Below, piece after piece: positions 9,678 to 19,424 of a stretch of DNA of 64,000 nt. The notes beneath the pieces are model-generated. The model did no database searches. It worked only from the letters and a program-made list of their open reading frames with translations, and was not told the origin of the DNA. The DNA is from Tenuifilum sp. 4138str (GTDB taxonomy: Bacteria > Bacteroidota > Bacteroidia > Bacteroidales > Tenuifilaceae): NCBI RefSeq assembly GCF_041102575.1, contig NZ_JBGCUE010000004.1, forward strand, positions 1-64,000. Direction: 5' to 3'. A program made the translations under genes and the position numbers. The stretch's first letter is position 1. Every line of letters starts with the position of its first letter.

Positions 9678-11597
9678 TTAGCCTGCCCTCAGCTTCACCT
9701 TTTTTGTGATGTAGCGTTTGGCCGTTTTGTAGATATTCTCAATATCGTAGCCACATTCGGCGTAGAGTTCTTGCTGGGTTCCCTGTTCAATAAAGGTATC
9801 GGGAATACCCAGGCGCACTACCTTAATGCTGTAGCCATTATCGTTGAACCACTCCAGTACGGCACTACCAAAACCGCCGGGCAGGCAACCGTCCTCAACC
9901 GTAATAACTGTTTTAAACTCCTTGCCAACAGCTTCAAGTATTTCAACATCGAGTGGTTTAACAAAGCGCATGTCGGCATGAAAAACTGCGTGGCCATCGG
10001 CCTCGAGCATGTCGGCCGCCTTAGCCGCAAGGTTTCCAATGTGTCCAATGGACAGAATTGCTATATCGGTTCCAGTTCTAAGAACTCTACCCTTACCCAA
10101 TTCAACACGTTTGAAAGGTTTACGCCAATCCACCATAACGCCATTGCCACGAGGATAGCGGATTGAGATAGGACCCTTGGGCTCAAGCTGTGCAGTATAC
10201 ATTAAGTTACGCAACTCCTCCTCGTTCATTGGTGCGGCAACGGTCATGTTAGGAACGCTGCGCATATATGCCAGGTCGTAAGCGCCATGGTGTGTAGCGC
10301 CGTCGTCGCCTACTAAACCGCCGCGGTCAAGGCAGAAAACTACCGGTAGGTTTTGTAGTGCAACATCGTGTATTACCTGGTCGTACGCCCGCTGCATGAA
10401 GGTAGAGTAGATGTTGCAGAATGGGATCAGCCCTTCAGCCGCCAGACCTGCCGAGAAGGTTACAGCATGTTGCTCAGCAATGCCCACATCAAAAGCCCTA
10501 TCGGGCATCTTTTGCATCATGATGTTGAGGGAGCATCCGCTTGCCATGGCCGGTGTAACCCCAACTATTTTCGGGTTTTGCTCAGCAAGCTCAACTAGGG
10601 TTTCGCCAAAAACATCCTGGTAGCGGGGTGGGGTGGGCTTATTGGAATCCACCTTAATCCTCTCGCCGGTCTCCTTATCAAATAATCCCGGAGCATGGAA
10701 TGCAGTTTGATTATTCTCAGCGGGCGCATACCCTTTGCCCTTAACGGTAACAATGTGCAGCAACTTTGGCCCGGGTATATCCTTCAAATCCTGGAGTACG
10801 CGTGTAAGGTAAATCACGTCGTGGCCATCAATTGGGCCAAAATACCTGAAACCCATGGATTCAAACAGGTTGCTTTGCTTGAGCAAGGCTGCTTTGATGG
10901 CGTTCTCAACTTTCTGGATAAGGCTTCGGGTCTTGGGGCCAACCCTATCGAATCGTCCCAGAATATCCCACACTTCATCCTTTATCTTGTTGTAGGTTTT
11001 TGATGTGGTGATATCGAGCAGGTACTCTTTCAGAGCCCCAACACTAGGATCTATTGAGATATTGTTGTCGTTAAGGATAACTAGCATGTTTGGGTTGATA
11101 CCACCCCCGTGGTTAAGGGCTTCAAAGGCCATTCCGCCGGTAAGCGCACCATCGCCAATTACAGCCACTACTTTTCGGTTTTCAAGCTTCAACCTCGATG
11201 CTACAGACATGCCAAGGGCTGCGGAAATGGATGTGGATGAATGGCCAACGCCAAAGGCATCGTACGGACTCTCGGAACGCTTGGGGAATCCGCTAATCCC
11301 CTTGTACTTACGGTTTGTGTGAAAAACATCGCGACGGCCGGTAAGTATTTTGTGGCCATAGGCCTGATGGCCAACATCCCAAATTATACGGTCAAAAGGA
11401 GTGTTATAAACGTAGTGGAGGGCAATGGTTAGCTCAACCACCCCTAAACTCGATGCAAAATGGCCCGGATTCTCCGAAACAATATCAATGATAAACTGCC
11501 TGAGCTCAGCGCTTAAATCAACCAGCTGCTCAGGTTTTAACCTTTTAATATCCTCGGGCGAATCGATATTGCTTAGCAATGTGTACTTTTTCTCCAT
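9678..11597 (-). CDS. dxs: 1-deoxy-D-xylulose-5-phosphate synthase
   Basis: This enzyme joins pyruvate and glyceraldehyde-3-phosphate to form DXP, the thiamine-diphosphate-dependent entry step of the MEP isoprenoid pathway in the cytoplasm. Visible motifs are GHQAYGHKILTGR, the ThDP/Mg motif beginning GDGALTGGMAFEALNHG and running to the NDNN segment, HIVTVKGKGYAPAE, and GIAEQHAVTFSAGLA in the pyrimidine-binding domain. The C-terminal transketolase domain is complete. The ATG at 11597 (MEKKYTLLSN) gives 639 residues, normal for the family. The in-frame GTG at 11615 would add six residues without support. It lies upstream of tRNA-Leu on the same strand. Confidence 0.97.
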   Translation of the reverse strand: MEKKYTLLSNIDSPEDIKRLKPEQLVDLSAELRQFIIDIVSENPGHFASSLGVVELTIALHYVYNTPFDRIIWDVGHQAYGHKILTGRRDVFHTNRKYKGISGFPKRSESPYDAFGVGHSSTSISAALGMSVASRLKLENRKVVAVIGDGALTGGMAFEALNHGGGINPNMLVILNDNNISIDPSVGALKEYLLDITTSKTYNKIKDEVWDILGRFDRVGPKTRSLIQKVENAIKAALLKQSNLFESMGFRYFGPIDGHDVIYLTRVLQDLKDIPGPKLLHIVTVKGKGYAPAENNQTAFHAPGLFDKETGERIKVDSNKPTPPRYQDVFGETLVELAEQNPKIVGVTPAMASGCSLNIMMQKMPDRAFDVGIAEQHAVTFSAGLAAEGLIPFCNIYSTFMQRAYDQVIHDVALQNLPVVFCLDRGGLVGDDGATHHGAYDLAYMRSVPNMTVAAPMNEEELRNLMYTAQLEPKGPISIRYPRGNGVMVDWRKPFKRVELGKGRVLRTGTDIAILSIGHIGNLAAKAADMLEADGHAVFHADMRFVKPLDVEILEAVGKEFKTVITVEDGCLPGGFGSAVLEWFNDNGYSIKVVRLGIPDTFIEQGTQQELYAECGYDIENIYKTAKRYITKKVKLRAG

Positions 11598-11736
11598 AAA
11601 CACCAATCCCCTCACTATACCTTAACAGCTAAAATAGCACTTTGTTACATATTTTTCCAAATCTTTTCTGTCTAAATAGTAGTTTTATGTTGATATTTTA
11701 AGAATGTTTCAAAATGCGAGGGTGCAATTAAATTTT

Positions 11737-11744
11737 TATATTTG
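11737..11744 (+). promoter_or_regulatory. Possible -7 element of the OmpA-type gene
   Basis: TATATTTG fits the Bacteroidota -7 form TAnnTTTG and lies 18 bases before the ATG at 11762. No clear TTTG is found at the right distance upstream, so the call is weak. Confidence 0.35.
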
Positions 11745-11761
11745 TTCAAAATAATTGCAAC

Positions 11762-12793
11762 ATGAAGCAATGTCCAAAATACTCTAAAGCCCTGATCCTT
11801 GGGTTAGCAGTTCTAACTGCATGCGTGCCAGCCAAGGAATTCCAATTGCTACAGGACAAAAACGCAAAGTGCGAGGAGGAGCGTGAAAAGTTAACGGTGG
11901 AAAACGAGTCCCTTACAACTAAAAACTCGGAACTCGATAGTAAAACACGTATTCTTCAGGCAAAGGTTGACGCCCTCACAAGCGACAGCATAAACCGTGC
12001 AGTTACTTTCAACCGCATTAATGAGGAGCTAACTACGCTTAAGGAGCGTTACTCAGAGCTTCAAAGCCTACAGGATGGGGTAATTTCGGGTAGCAAGGAT
12101 GAAACCAAAAAGCTTTTGCTTCAAATACAGAAAACCCAGGAAGAGTTGCAGGAAAAGGAAGATGCCCTTAAAGAACTTGAGCGGAGGCTATACCAGCGTA
12201 AACTTGGGCTCGATAAGGTGCAGGCAAACCTCGATAGCATGAAACGTGAGCTTGATGCACGCAATGCCCGGTTGGTTGAGCTGGAACGAATGCTAAATGC
12301 CAAGGATTCAGTTATGAGAGCCCTGCGGAAAAAGGTTGCCGATGCGCTTTTTGGGTTTGAGGGCAAGGGTCTCACAGTCTCAATTCAGAATGGCAAGGTT
12401 TACGTATCGCTGGAGGAAAAGCTGATGTTCAAATCGGGAAGCTACGAGATTGACTCAAAGGGTGCTGCTGCAATAAAGCAGTTAATCCCGGTTCTTGAAC
12501 AGAACCCCGATATTAACATAATGGTTGAGGGTCACACCGACGATGTCCCATACCGAGGAACAGGAGGGCTTCAGGATAACTGGGATTTAAGCGTAAAACG
12601 TGCCACCACCATTGTACGCCTACTGATTTCAGGTTCAAGGATTGACCCTGTGCGTGTAACTGCAGCAGGGCGGAGCCAGTACCTTCCCATCGATAGGGCT
12701 AAAACACCCGAAGCTCGACAAAAAAATAGGCGCACTGAGATTATTCTTACCCCAAAAATGGACGAAATACTCCAGCTGCTGGAAAGCAACTAA
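11762..12793 (+). CDS. OmpA-family peptidoglycan-binding lipoprotein with coiled coil
   Basis: The protein has 343 residues. The N-terminus carries a lipobox ending in LTAC with the acylated Cys at residue 21, so it is probably anchored to the outer membrane. Residues about 30-200 are a long Glu/Lys/Leu-rich coiled coil. The C-terminal OmpA domain (about 215-335) shows MVEGHTDDVPYRG, DLSVKRATTIVRLL and the closing KNRRTEIILTP segment with the Arg and Asp residues that contact diaminopimelate. The likely role is a tether between outer membrane and peptidoglycan. It is monocistronic with its own terminator. Confidence 0.88.
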   Translation: MKQCPKYSKALILGLAVLTACVPAKEFQLLQDKNAKCEEEREKLTVENESLTTKNSELDSKTRILQAKVDALTSDSINRAVTFNRINEELTTLKERYSELQSLQDGVISGSKDETKKLLLQIQKTQEELQEKEDALKELERRLYQRKLGLDKVQANLDSMKRELDARNARLVELERMLNAKDSVMRALRKKVADALFGFEGKGLTVSIQNGKVYVSLEEKLMFKSGSYEIDSKGAAAIKQLIPVLEQNPDINIMVEGHTDDVPYRGTGGLQDNWDLSVKRATTIVRLLISGSRIDPVRVTAAGRSQYLPIDRAKTPEARQKNRRTEIILTPKMDEILQLLESN

Positions 12794-12797
12794 ACTC

Positions 12798-12822
12798 AAA
12801 AGCGGCAGTAGCCGCTTTTTTT
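12798..12822 (+). terminator. Terminator after the OmpA-type gene
   Basis: AAAAGCGGC pairs with GCCGCTTTT around AGTA, followed by more T residues. It begins five bases after the stop codon. Confidence 0.85.
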
Positions 12823-12850
12823 GTTATCTGACCTATTTGCTGTAATTTTG
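12820..12850 (+). promoter_or_regulatory. Promoter of ychF
   Basis: TTTG (12820-12823) and TAATTTTG (12843-12850) are separated by exactly 19 bases, a perfect fit to the Bacteroidota consensus. The -33 element overlaps the T-tract of the preceding terminator. The start codon lies 22 bases downstream. Confidence 0.7.
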
Positions 12851-12872
12851 TGCTCAAATAATTTGAATAGCA

Positions 12873-13964
12873 ATGGGTCTAAAATGTGGCATAATTGGTC
12901 TTGCCAACGTGGGCAAAACTACTATTTTCAACTGCATGTCGAGCACTAAAGCCTTAACCAGCAATGTGGCTACCGGCACAGGAAAATCGAACATCAGTAC
13001 AATTAACGTCCCCGATAACCGGCTTTACGAACTTGAAAAGTTCCAACCCACTGAGCGTATAGTTCACACCACCGTTGAGATTGTTGATATTCCCGGTTTA
13101 TCCAAAACAACTGGTAAGGGCGATGGCAATAAGTTCCTGGCCGATGTTCGTAACTGCGATGCATTAATCCACGTGCTACGCTGTTTCGACGATCCCTCGC
13201 TACCCCATATCGACGGTTCCATTGACCCCGTTCGCGATATTGAAACGGTGAACTTCGAGCTGCAGGTTCGCGACCTGGAATCGGTTGAGAAAAAGCTACA
13301 AAAGGTTGAAAAAGCTGCAAAGGTAGGCGATAAGGAGGCAAAAAAAGCTTTTGAGGTTCTATCGGTGTACAAAAACCATCTTGAGTCGTTCAAAAACGCT
13401 TCAACTGTCCCAGTTGATGAGCACGATAAAAAGTATGTTGACGATCTTTTCCTGCTTACCACAAAACCGGTTATTTACGTATGCAATGTCGACGAAAAAT
13501 CGGCTGTAAATGGCAACCAGTATTCCAATAGGGTAAAGGAGTTCCTAAAGGATGAAAAAACGGAAATACTGATTATAGCCGGTAAGGTTGAGGCAGAAAT
13601 ATCGGAACTTGAGAGTGAGGATGACCGCAAAGCCTTTTTGGCCGATGTAGGGCTTACTGAGCCCGGCGTTAACAAGCTTATTAGAGCGGCATACTCCCTG
13701 CTAAACCTCGAAACCTTTTTTACCGTTGGGCCCAAGGAAATTAGGGCTTGGACAATCAAAAAAGGGATGACAGCCCCACAGGCTGCTGGAGTTATCCATT
13801 CCGATCTTGAACGCGGCTTTATTAGGGCCGAGGTTATGAAGTATAACGATTTTATTACCCTTGGTTCAGAGCACGCTTGCCGCGAAAAGGGAAAACTATT
13901 TGTTGAAGGTAAAAACTACGTTGTTGAGGATGGTGATATTCTGCATATCCGTTTCAACGTATAA
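12873..13964 (+). CDS. ychF: Redox-regulated ATPase/GTPase YchF (Obg family)
   Basis: The 363 residues match the YchF/OLA1 length. The P-loop is NVGKTT (residues 11-16), followed by VEIVDIPGL as G3. The G4 position reads YVCNVDE instead of NKxD, the change typical of YchF that favours ATP over GTP. A coiled-coil insert follows in the middle, and the C-terminal TGS domain includes AWTIKKGMTAPQAAGVIHSD and ends KNYVVEDGDILHIRFNV. It is a ribosome-associated cytoplasmic protein with a role in stress and translation quality in other bacteria. Confidence 0.96.
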   Translation: MGLKCGIIGLANVGKTTIFNCMSSTKALTSNVATGTGKSNISTINVPDNRLYELEKFQPTERIVHTTVEIVDIPGLSKTTGKGDGNKFLADVRNCDALIHVLRCFDDPSLPHIDGSIDPVRDIETVNFELQVRDLESVEKKLQKVEKAAKVGDKEAKKAFEVLSVYKNHLESFKNASTVPVDEHDKKYVDDLFLLTTKPVIYVCNVDEKSAVNGNQYSNRVKEFLKDEKTEILIIAGKVEAEISELESEDDRKAFLADVGLTEPGVNKLIRAAYSLLNLETFFTVGPKEIRAWTIKKGMTAPQAAGVIHSDLERGFIRAEVMKYNDFITLGSEHACREKGKLFVEGKNYVVEDGDILHIRFNV

Positions 13965-13984
13965 AGAACTGACAAATTAATGGT

Positions 13985-14013
13985 AAACCCCAACTCAAGT
14001 TGGGGTTTTGTTT
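13985..14013. terminator. Bidirectional terminator between ychF and the hybrid kinase gene
   Basis: AAACCCCAAC pairs with GTTGGGGTTT around TCAA, with T-rich sequence on the ychF side. It sits between two convergent stop codons and can serve both genes. Confidence 0.8.
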
Positions 14014-16479
14014 TTATAGGAAACGTTTAATGAGGTTTAGTAGTTCATCGGGGTCAATTGGTTTTGTAACAAATGCGTTACAACCAGCATCCCTACAGGC
14101 ACTCACATATTCGTAATCGGTAGCAGTTTGGGCAATAATAGGGATTTGCTTATTTATCTTTCGTATCTCAATGGCAGCCTCTATTCCGCTCTTAAAAGGT
14201 AGCTGAATGTCAAGTAGAATTAAATCGGCTGCCCTTTCAATGGTTGCTGCCTCAATGGCATCTTCGCCGTTTTTAACATGAATAACAGTAGCGCCCGTTT
14301 TGCTAAGCAAAGCGTGTAGGTACTGGTAGTTTATCAGATCATCCTCTACCACCAGTATTCTTTTACCAGTAAAGTTGAAAGCCTCCTTGTTGGCGTTGGA
14401 GTTGGGCACTGTTATAGGTAGCACAAGAGTAAAGGTTGATCCTTGACCTGGTGAGGATTGAAGCTTGATGCTACCCCCTAACGCAATGGCATACCCCATG
14501 GCTATGGTTAATCCAATTCCTAGACCATCGTAAAAAATTGGGCTGGAATCATCTAAGTGCTTATAAAAACGCTCAAAAACTTTCTTCTGGATATCGTTAG
14601 GTATGCCAACCCCTGTATCCTTTACGTATAGGTATAGCAACGAGTTCTCGTTTATGGAGTAACCCATTTCAACCCCACCCTGGTGGGTAAACTTGAAGGC
14701 ATTCTCTAAAAGATGAATAATAATGCTACGCAAACGGTAGTAATCGCATATTACTATTGCCCCATCTTCGGGCAACGATTTATTTACCCTAAAAAAGAGA
14801 TTTTTATCATCAAATTCAGCAATGGCGTCAAACTCCTTGTAAACATCATCGAGCAGCTGATTTAGGTTGACCTCGGATAGCAGTAGGTTTACCTGGTTAG
14901 TTTCAATTTTTGAAAGTTCAAGGATATCGTCAACTATTCTTACAAGTTTATTGCCCAAACGCTTAACCTGTTCGCCTAGCTGCGAACGCTCTTCAGCAGT
15001 GCATTCTGGTGCCGAAAGGTAGTAGGAGAGTCCTAGTATTCCATTCAGAGGTGTCCGGATTTCATGGCTGATATTTGCCATGAAAGCGGATTTAATTCTT
15101 TCAAGTTCCCTTATTTTGTCAATAGCATTATTCAACTCCCTGGTTCTATGTTTTACCAGGGAATCGAGTTCATTATTGAACTTGAACAGCTGAGAGTTTG
15201 TATGCTCTAAAAGCTTTTTCTTTTGGGAGAGCTGTATGGCAAAGTAAACAATTACGCTGAGGGTTAGGAGCAAAAGAATTGAAAAGATTGTGTACAAGGT
15301 AATTATCTTTTTATCCTTCTGTTCATTTAACGATTTCAGTTCCAGCTGCATTTGTAGCTGCTGGTTTTCCCTTTCCTGCTTCTCAATCTGCAACATTGAG
15401 TGTAGCTGTGCAACCTGAGTTATGAGCTTCTTGGTGAATGTTTTATCGGTATACTCCAAAAATTCCTTTAAACATTTTTGGGAGTTCTTAAAATCGCCGG
15501 TTGCCTCGTAGCAGGTTGATAGTTGCCTGTTAGCTTGAGCTGAAATATCTTCCTCGCCATTGAGTTTGGCTAGGCGTTTAGCCTCAAGCAAGTATTTAAT
15601 GGCAAGCCCAAATTGCGCTAAACCATTATAACACCGGCCAATTGCCAAATTGCTTAGAGCAATTCCGCGAGTGGAGCTGAGCGCTTTGCTTATGGTTAAT
15701 GATTGATTATGGTAGTACAAAGCGGAATCAACCTTACCCAAGCTCTCATAGAAAAAACCAATGTTATCGTAAAACGAGGCAAGCATTAGCGAATCCATGT
15801 ACTTGCCATAGCTGTTAAGTGTGGAAAAAAAGATTTGTCTTGCACCTTCCAAGTTCCCAATTTTGGTTAAGCTTAAACCTATATTTCCCTTAACCCTTAC
15901 ATAGTTTTTGTAGCTGTGAGCTTTTTCATAGTAGTTTGCTGCTTTCTCAAAGAAATCGATCGATGCCGTGAAGTTCTCAAGGGTGTAGAAAATAATTCCA
16001 AGTGAGTTATAGCAATTTGCTAGCAAGGCACTATCGTTAATCGATGTAGCAAGCTTTACACTTTCCTCAATTAGTTGAATTGCCTTTACATAGTTCGATT
16101 TCCGAACATAGCAAGAACCCAGGGTATAGTAAGTTTTTGCCGTTCCTGCACTATCACCAACAATATTGTAAAGAACCAATGCCCTTTGTAGGCTATCGAT
16201 GGCGGCATCGTAGCTGTTTAGCCTAAAAAGAGCGTTACCCATTGAGTGAGTTGCATCAGCAAGCAAGTGCTTGCTATTTGTGGCTTTTGCCTTATGGTAT
16301 GCCTCGCGAGCAAACGCTATCCTTACCTGTGGCGATTTTGCATTTGCAGCAGAATCGATTAAGGCCCTAACAGCAATACTGTCGGATTTTGACTGGGAGA
16401 ATACTGAGAATGGATAATGCATGAGCAAAGCTGCAGAACAAAGAATTAAAACTCTATGTAAAAAATTTGAGCTTTGCAT
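14014..16479 (-). CDS. TPR-containing hybrid histidine kinase / response regulator
   Basis: The protein has 821 residues: a signal sequence or first membrane segment (1-30), a long periplasmic block of tetratricopeptide repeats (about 55-350), a coiled coil and one membrane segment (about 385-412). HisKA follows with FMANISHEIRTPLNG (phospho-acceptor His 472), then HATPase_c with DTGVGIPNDIQKKVFERF and GLGIGL. A C-terminal receiver domain has acidic residues in VVEDD, phospho-acceptor Asp 757 (LLDIQLP) and Lys in VTKPID. TPR sensors of this layout are common in Bacteroidota. The receiver has no DNA-binding output, so it probably relays to another protein. It is the first of three signalling genes in this region. 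Confidence 0.93.
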   Translation of the reverse strand: MQSSNFLHRVLILCSAALLMHYPFSVFSQSKSDSIAVRALIDSAANAKSPQVRIAFAREAYHKAKATNSKHLLADATHSMGNALFRLNSYDAAIDSLQRALVLYNIVGDSAGTAKTYYTLGSCYVRKSNYVKAIQLIEESVKLATSINDSALLANCYNSLGIIFYTLENFTASIDFFEKAANYYEKAHSYKNYVRVKGNIGLSLTKIGNLEGARQIFFSTLNSYGKYMDSLMLASFYDNIGFFYESLGKVDSALYYHNQSLTISKALSSTRGIALSNLAIGRCYNGLAQFGLAIKYLLEAKRLAKLNGEEDISAQANRQLSTCYEATGDFKNSQKCLKEFLEYTDKTFTKKLITQVAQLHSMLQIEKQERENQQLQMQLELKSLNEQKDKKIITLYTIFSILLLLTLSVIVYFAIQLSQKKKLLEHTNSQLFKFNNELDSLVKHRTRELNNAIDKIRELERIKSAFMANISHEIRTPLNGILGLSYYLSAPECTAEERSQLGEQVKRLGNKLVRIVDDILELSKIETNQVNLLLSEVNLNQLLDDVYKEFDAIAEFDDKNLFFRVNKSLPEDGAIVICDYYRLRSIIIHLLENAFKFTHQGGVEMGYSINENSLLYLYVKDTGVGIPNDIQKKVFERFYKHLDDSSPIFYDGLGIGLTIAMGYAIALGGSIKLQSSPGQGSTFTLVLPITVPNSNANKEAFNFTGKRILVVEDDLINYQYLHALLSKTGATVIHVKNGEDAIEAATIERAADLILLDIQLPFKSGIEAAIEIRKINKQIPIIAQTATDYEYVSACRDAGCNAFVTKPIDPDELLNLIKRFL

Positions 16480-16496
16480 AGCTGGACTTTATCATG

Positions 16497-16527
16497 CAAA
16501 CATAAAATACTTTACGTTAAATTGAAA
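16497..16527 (-). promoter_or_regulatory. Putative promoter of the hybrid kinase gene
   Basis: On the minus strand TTTC (16524-16527) and TATGTTTG (16497-16504) are 19 bases apart. The -7 box is a full match and the -33 box has one mismatch. The start codon is 17 bases downstream. Confidence 0.5.
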
Positions 16528-16596
16528 GAAAAGTTTAATGCGATTTACTGCTAGTGCTATATGACGGATTCAGCAGTTATAGGCACCTAAAAGTGC

Positions 16597-16796
16597 CATG
16601 AATTAGCAAATTCAACCAGACTAATTTTAGAGGAATGAATCGGAATGATTCGGAATAAGCAGAATATGATGAAGTTAGATGAAGTTAGAGGAATTGTAAA
16701 AAGTGAACGGCTAAACCAAATGACATGAATTAGCAAATTCAACCGGGCTAATTTTTGAGCAACCAGTCGGAATGATTCGGAACAAACAGAATATGA
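16597..16796. repeat. Pair of 73-bp direct repeats in a 468-bp gap
   Basis: The copies 16597-16669 and 16724-16796 are offset by 127 bases. Both begin CATGAATTAGCAAATTCAACC and share GGAATGATTCGGAA and CAGAATATGA in register. Between them a short GATGAAGTTA word is repeated twice. The whole gap 16480-16947 separates two signalling genes on the minus strand. Apart from the kinase promoter and these repeats nothing else was recognised in it, and short open frames across it have no support. Confidence 0.7.
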
Positions 16797-16947
16797 AAAG
16801 TCGGGATTGCCTCGATAAGTCAATAGAAACAAGATGTGAAAAATATTTTATTGTGTTTCTATTTACTAATCTCGGTTTATAAGAAGAGGGTATCAGGAAA
16901 CCCTTGTATTAGGTTGATAATTTTATGAAATGAGGGAATTGTGGCTG

Positions 16948-19239
16948 TCAAATCCTAAATCCCATTATAAGTATATCATCAACCTGTTTCTCGTTACCCT
17001 TAAACTCATCGAATTTTTCCTGTAGAATACTTTGCTGGGTGATTAATGGCAGGTGATGAATATCGAGCAGAAGCTTTTTAAGGTTCACCATCATAAATTT
17101 TGAGTTTTTGGGGCCGCCAAACTGGTCGGAGTATCCGTCGGAAAGCAGGTAGAACAGGTCGTTTTCAAAGATAGTAAAGGTGTGGTTAGTAAACATTCGT
17201 TCCTCAATAATGTGATGCCCAATAGGCATTTTATCGCCTTTAATTTCGTAAAGAGTACTTCCGTCAGCTATAACGGGGTTTGAGTGCGTTGGAGGGGCCT
17301 GCACGGAGGAATCCCTTATGAGTAGCAAAGGGAAATAAGCGCCTGCGTAATGGGCCTCCATCCTTTTTCGGTCAACTATGAGCATACCCATATCCATACC
17401 GTCGTGTGAATCGTTATCGGTTTCGGCCGGGTTGAGCGAGGCAATAACAAGGCGGCGGAGGCGCAAAAGGATATCGGCGGCATTCTCAAAACGTTGTGTT
17501 GCGGTTAGTTCCTTTAACAGGGTAATGCCAAGCATACTCATAAAAGCTCCGGGAACCCCGTGGCCAGTGCAATCGGCTGCTGCTATCGCAATTCTACCAT
17601 CGGTTAGCTGTGTTACCCAAAAGAAATCGCCACTAACAATGTTTTTGGGTTGGTAGAGCACAAAGTGATCGCGCAGCAGTGTGGAGATTTGCTGGCTACG
17701 CGGAAGAACAGCAGCCTGAATACGGCTCGCATACTTAATACTATCGGTTATTTGCTTTTGTTGTTCGGCTATTTGGTCACGTTGCCTTTCGGCCAAATCG
17801 CGCTGGGCCTCAATCTCCTGTTTCTGGTTTTCAATTTCGTTCTTTTGCCTTAATATCTCAGCGTTCTGCAGGATGAGAATTTGGTTGGTTCTCTTTTTTT
17901 CGCGGTAGAATCTGAATACTACAGCCGCCAGAGCAAGGCTCAAAACTAAAGCTATTGAAATAAGCAGGGTTGCCATTCGCTGCCGTTCAAGCCTGGCTTG
18001 CTGCATGGCATCGCGCTGGCGCGAGATTAACTCCTGTTCCTTTTCCCTTTTCTCAAAATCGTATTGCATCTCCATCTTGGCTATTTGGCTGGCATTAACG
18101 CTATCCTTAAGTGCCGAATAGCTGGTAAAGTACTCGTATGCCTTTTTGTAATTACCTTTCCTGCGTTCGGCGTCCGATAGGCTATAGTATATATCGCGTA
18201 AATCGGTAGTAATCTTTTGCTTTTGTGCATCGTTTAACGCTTTATTCAGTAGAGTAATTCCTTTGGCAAAGTTTCCCCTTTGCAGCTCAAGTTCACCCAT
18301 GTATCGGTTAAGCTTTGCCATATCAATACTATCGTTTACCTGCTGTTTCAGCAATAGCGATAGGTTAAGGTAGTATTCGGACTGCTGGTACTGTTTTTTA
18401 TCAAAGTAGATAATTCCCATCAGCAGGTAGTTAGCTGCCTGTGCGTGTATGTTTCGGGTGCGTGAATTCTCATCAATTACCTTACCCAGTAAATCGAGCG
18501 CCTTGTCGTGCATGCCGGTATGGTAGTAAATATTGGCCAACTCGGTTTGTGCCAGGGTTATGCCGGTTTGATTGTTAAGCCTGCGGTAATGGTTCAAGGC
18601 ATTTTCGGCATACTGCAAAGCCCTTTCGTTAATCTCCAATCGGCTAAAAAGGCGCGAAATGCTTAACGATGTCCAGGCCATACCCTCAGTTTCGCCCGAT
18701 TGCTCAAAAATTTCAAGGGCATCGAGCATGTACTGCAAGGCAATTGAGAAATTACCCGTAATTGCAAACACCGTTCCAATATTAACCAATGTGCGGGCAA
18801 TTTCTACCTTGCTTCCTATCTTGTAGTTGTAGTCCAGTGCTTTTTTATACTCATCAATGGCTTGGCTGTAGTAGCTTTTTAACTGATAAACGTTACCAAT
18901 ACGGTTGTGTAGTAACGCTTTAAGCTGAATATTATCCGATTGCTCTGCAAGCATCAACGATTTATTGAAATGTTCAAGAGCAAGCTCAAAGTCGTTGCGG
19001 TTGTAGTAGGCATACCCTAAACTAAAGTAAACCCGGGCCGCAATACCGGGTTGATTTACTGCATCGACCTTTGCCAAAGCTTGCCTAGCAACGCTAACGG
19101 CCGAATCGGGGTTAACTGTCCGGTAATGCTCTGATAGCCTTAAAAGGCTATCGATTTCCTGTGCATGTAAACCCGCAAAAATACTAACTGCCAAAAACAC
19201 CAAAAAAGTGATGCACTTTTTAATATTCAGTATTCTCAT
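16948..19239 (-). CDS. TPR-containing SpoIIE/RsbU-type PP2C serine phosphatase
   Basis: The start is the ATG at 19239 (MRILNIKKC), giving 763 residues with a signal peptide ending near FAGLHAQ. The TTG nine codons upstream is unlikely. Tetratricopeptide repeats fill about 40-380, followed by one membrane helix (RMATLLISIALVLSLALAAV) and a Gln/Glu-rich coiled coil. The PP2C/SpoIIE domain occupies about 515-763. Metal-binding motifs are visible as SGDFFWV, AAADCTGHGVPGAFMSMLG and YLLSDGYSDQFGG. The cytoplasmic phosphatase domain probably dephosphorylates an anti-sigma-factor antagonist or similar partner. None is encoded nearby. It is divergent from the Cache/HAMP sensor gene. Confidence 0.92.
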   Translation of the reverse strand: MRILNIKKCITFLVFLAVSIFAGLHAQEIDSLLRLSEHYRTVNPDSAVSVARQALAKVDAVNQPGIAARVYFSLGYAYYNRNDFELALEHFNKSLMLAEQSDNIQLKALLHNRIGNVYQLKSYYSQAIDEYKKALDYNYKIGSKVEIARTLVNIGTVFAITGNFSIALQYMLDALEIFEQSGETEGMAWTSLSISRLFSRLEINERALQYAENALNHYRRLNNQTGITLAQTELANIYYHTGMHDKALDLLGKVIDENSRTRNIHAQAANYLLMGIIYFDKKQYQQSEYYLNLSLLLKQQVNDSIDMAKLNRYMGELELQRGNFAKGITLLNKALNDAQKQKITTDLRDIYYSLSDAERRKGNYKKAYEYFTSYSALKDSVNASQIAKMEMQYDFEKREKEQELISRQRDAMQQARLERQRMATLLISIALVLSLALAAVVFRFYREKKRTNQILILQNAEILRQKNEIENQKQEIEAQRDLAERQRDQIAEQQKQITDSIKYASRIQAAVLPRSQQISTLLRDHFVLYQPKNIVSGDFFWVTQLTDGRIAIAAADCTGHGVPGAFMSMLGITLLKELTATQRFENAADILLRLRRLVIASLNPAETDNDSHDGMDMGMLIVDRKRMEAHYAGAYFPLLLIRDSSVQAPPTHSNPVIADGSTLYEIKGDKMPIGHHIIEERMFTNHTFTIFENDLFYLLSDGYSDQFGGPKNSKFMMVNLKKLLLDIHHLPLITQQSILQEKFDEFKGNEKQVDDILIMGFRI

Positions 19240-19424
19240 AGTGCTGTCCTGTTCTACCAGGAGCAATTTACCAAAAAAAATTTGATGGGCTAATTTTTAC
19301 TGATGAACTATTACGAAATTTTGAAAAAATTGTATAGTGCTAAAACATTTTCGTATTTTTAACCATTGCAAACGATTGTGCGGTTTTAGCATTAAAATTG
19401 TAATCGTAAAACATACTAGGCAAC

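Noticed and set aside
13003-13462. Antisense frames of 112 and 132 residues across ychF
   Set aside because: They mirror the codon bias of ychF, which is a complete, well-conserved gene.
16587-16832. 81-residue minus-strand frame in the gap between the kinase and phosphatase genes
   Set aside because: It spans the direct repeats, has no family features, and the repeated part reads in different frames.
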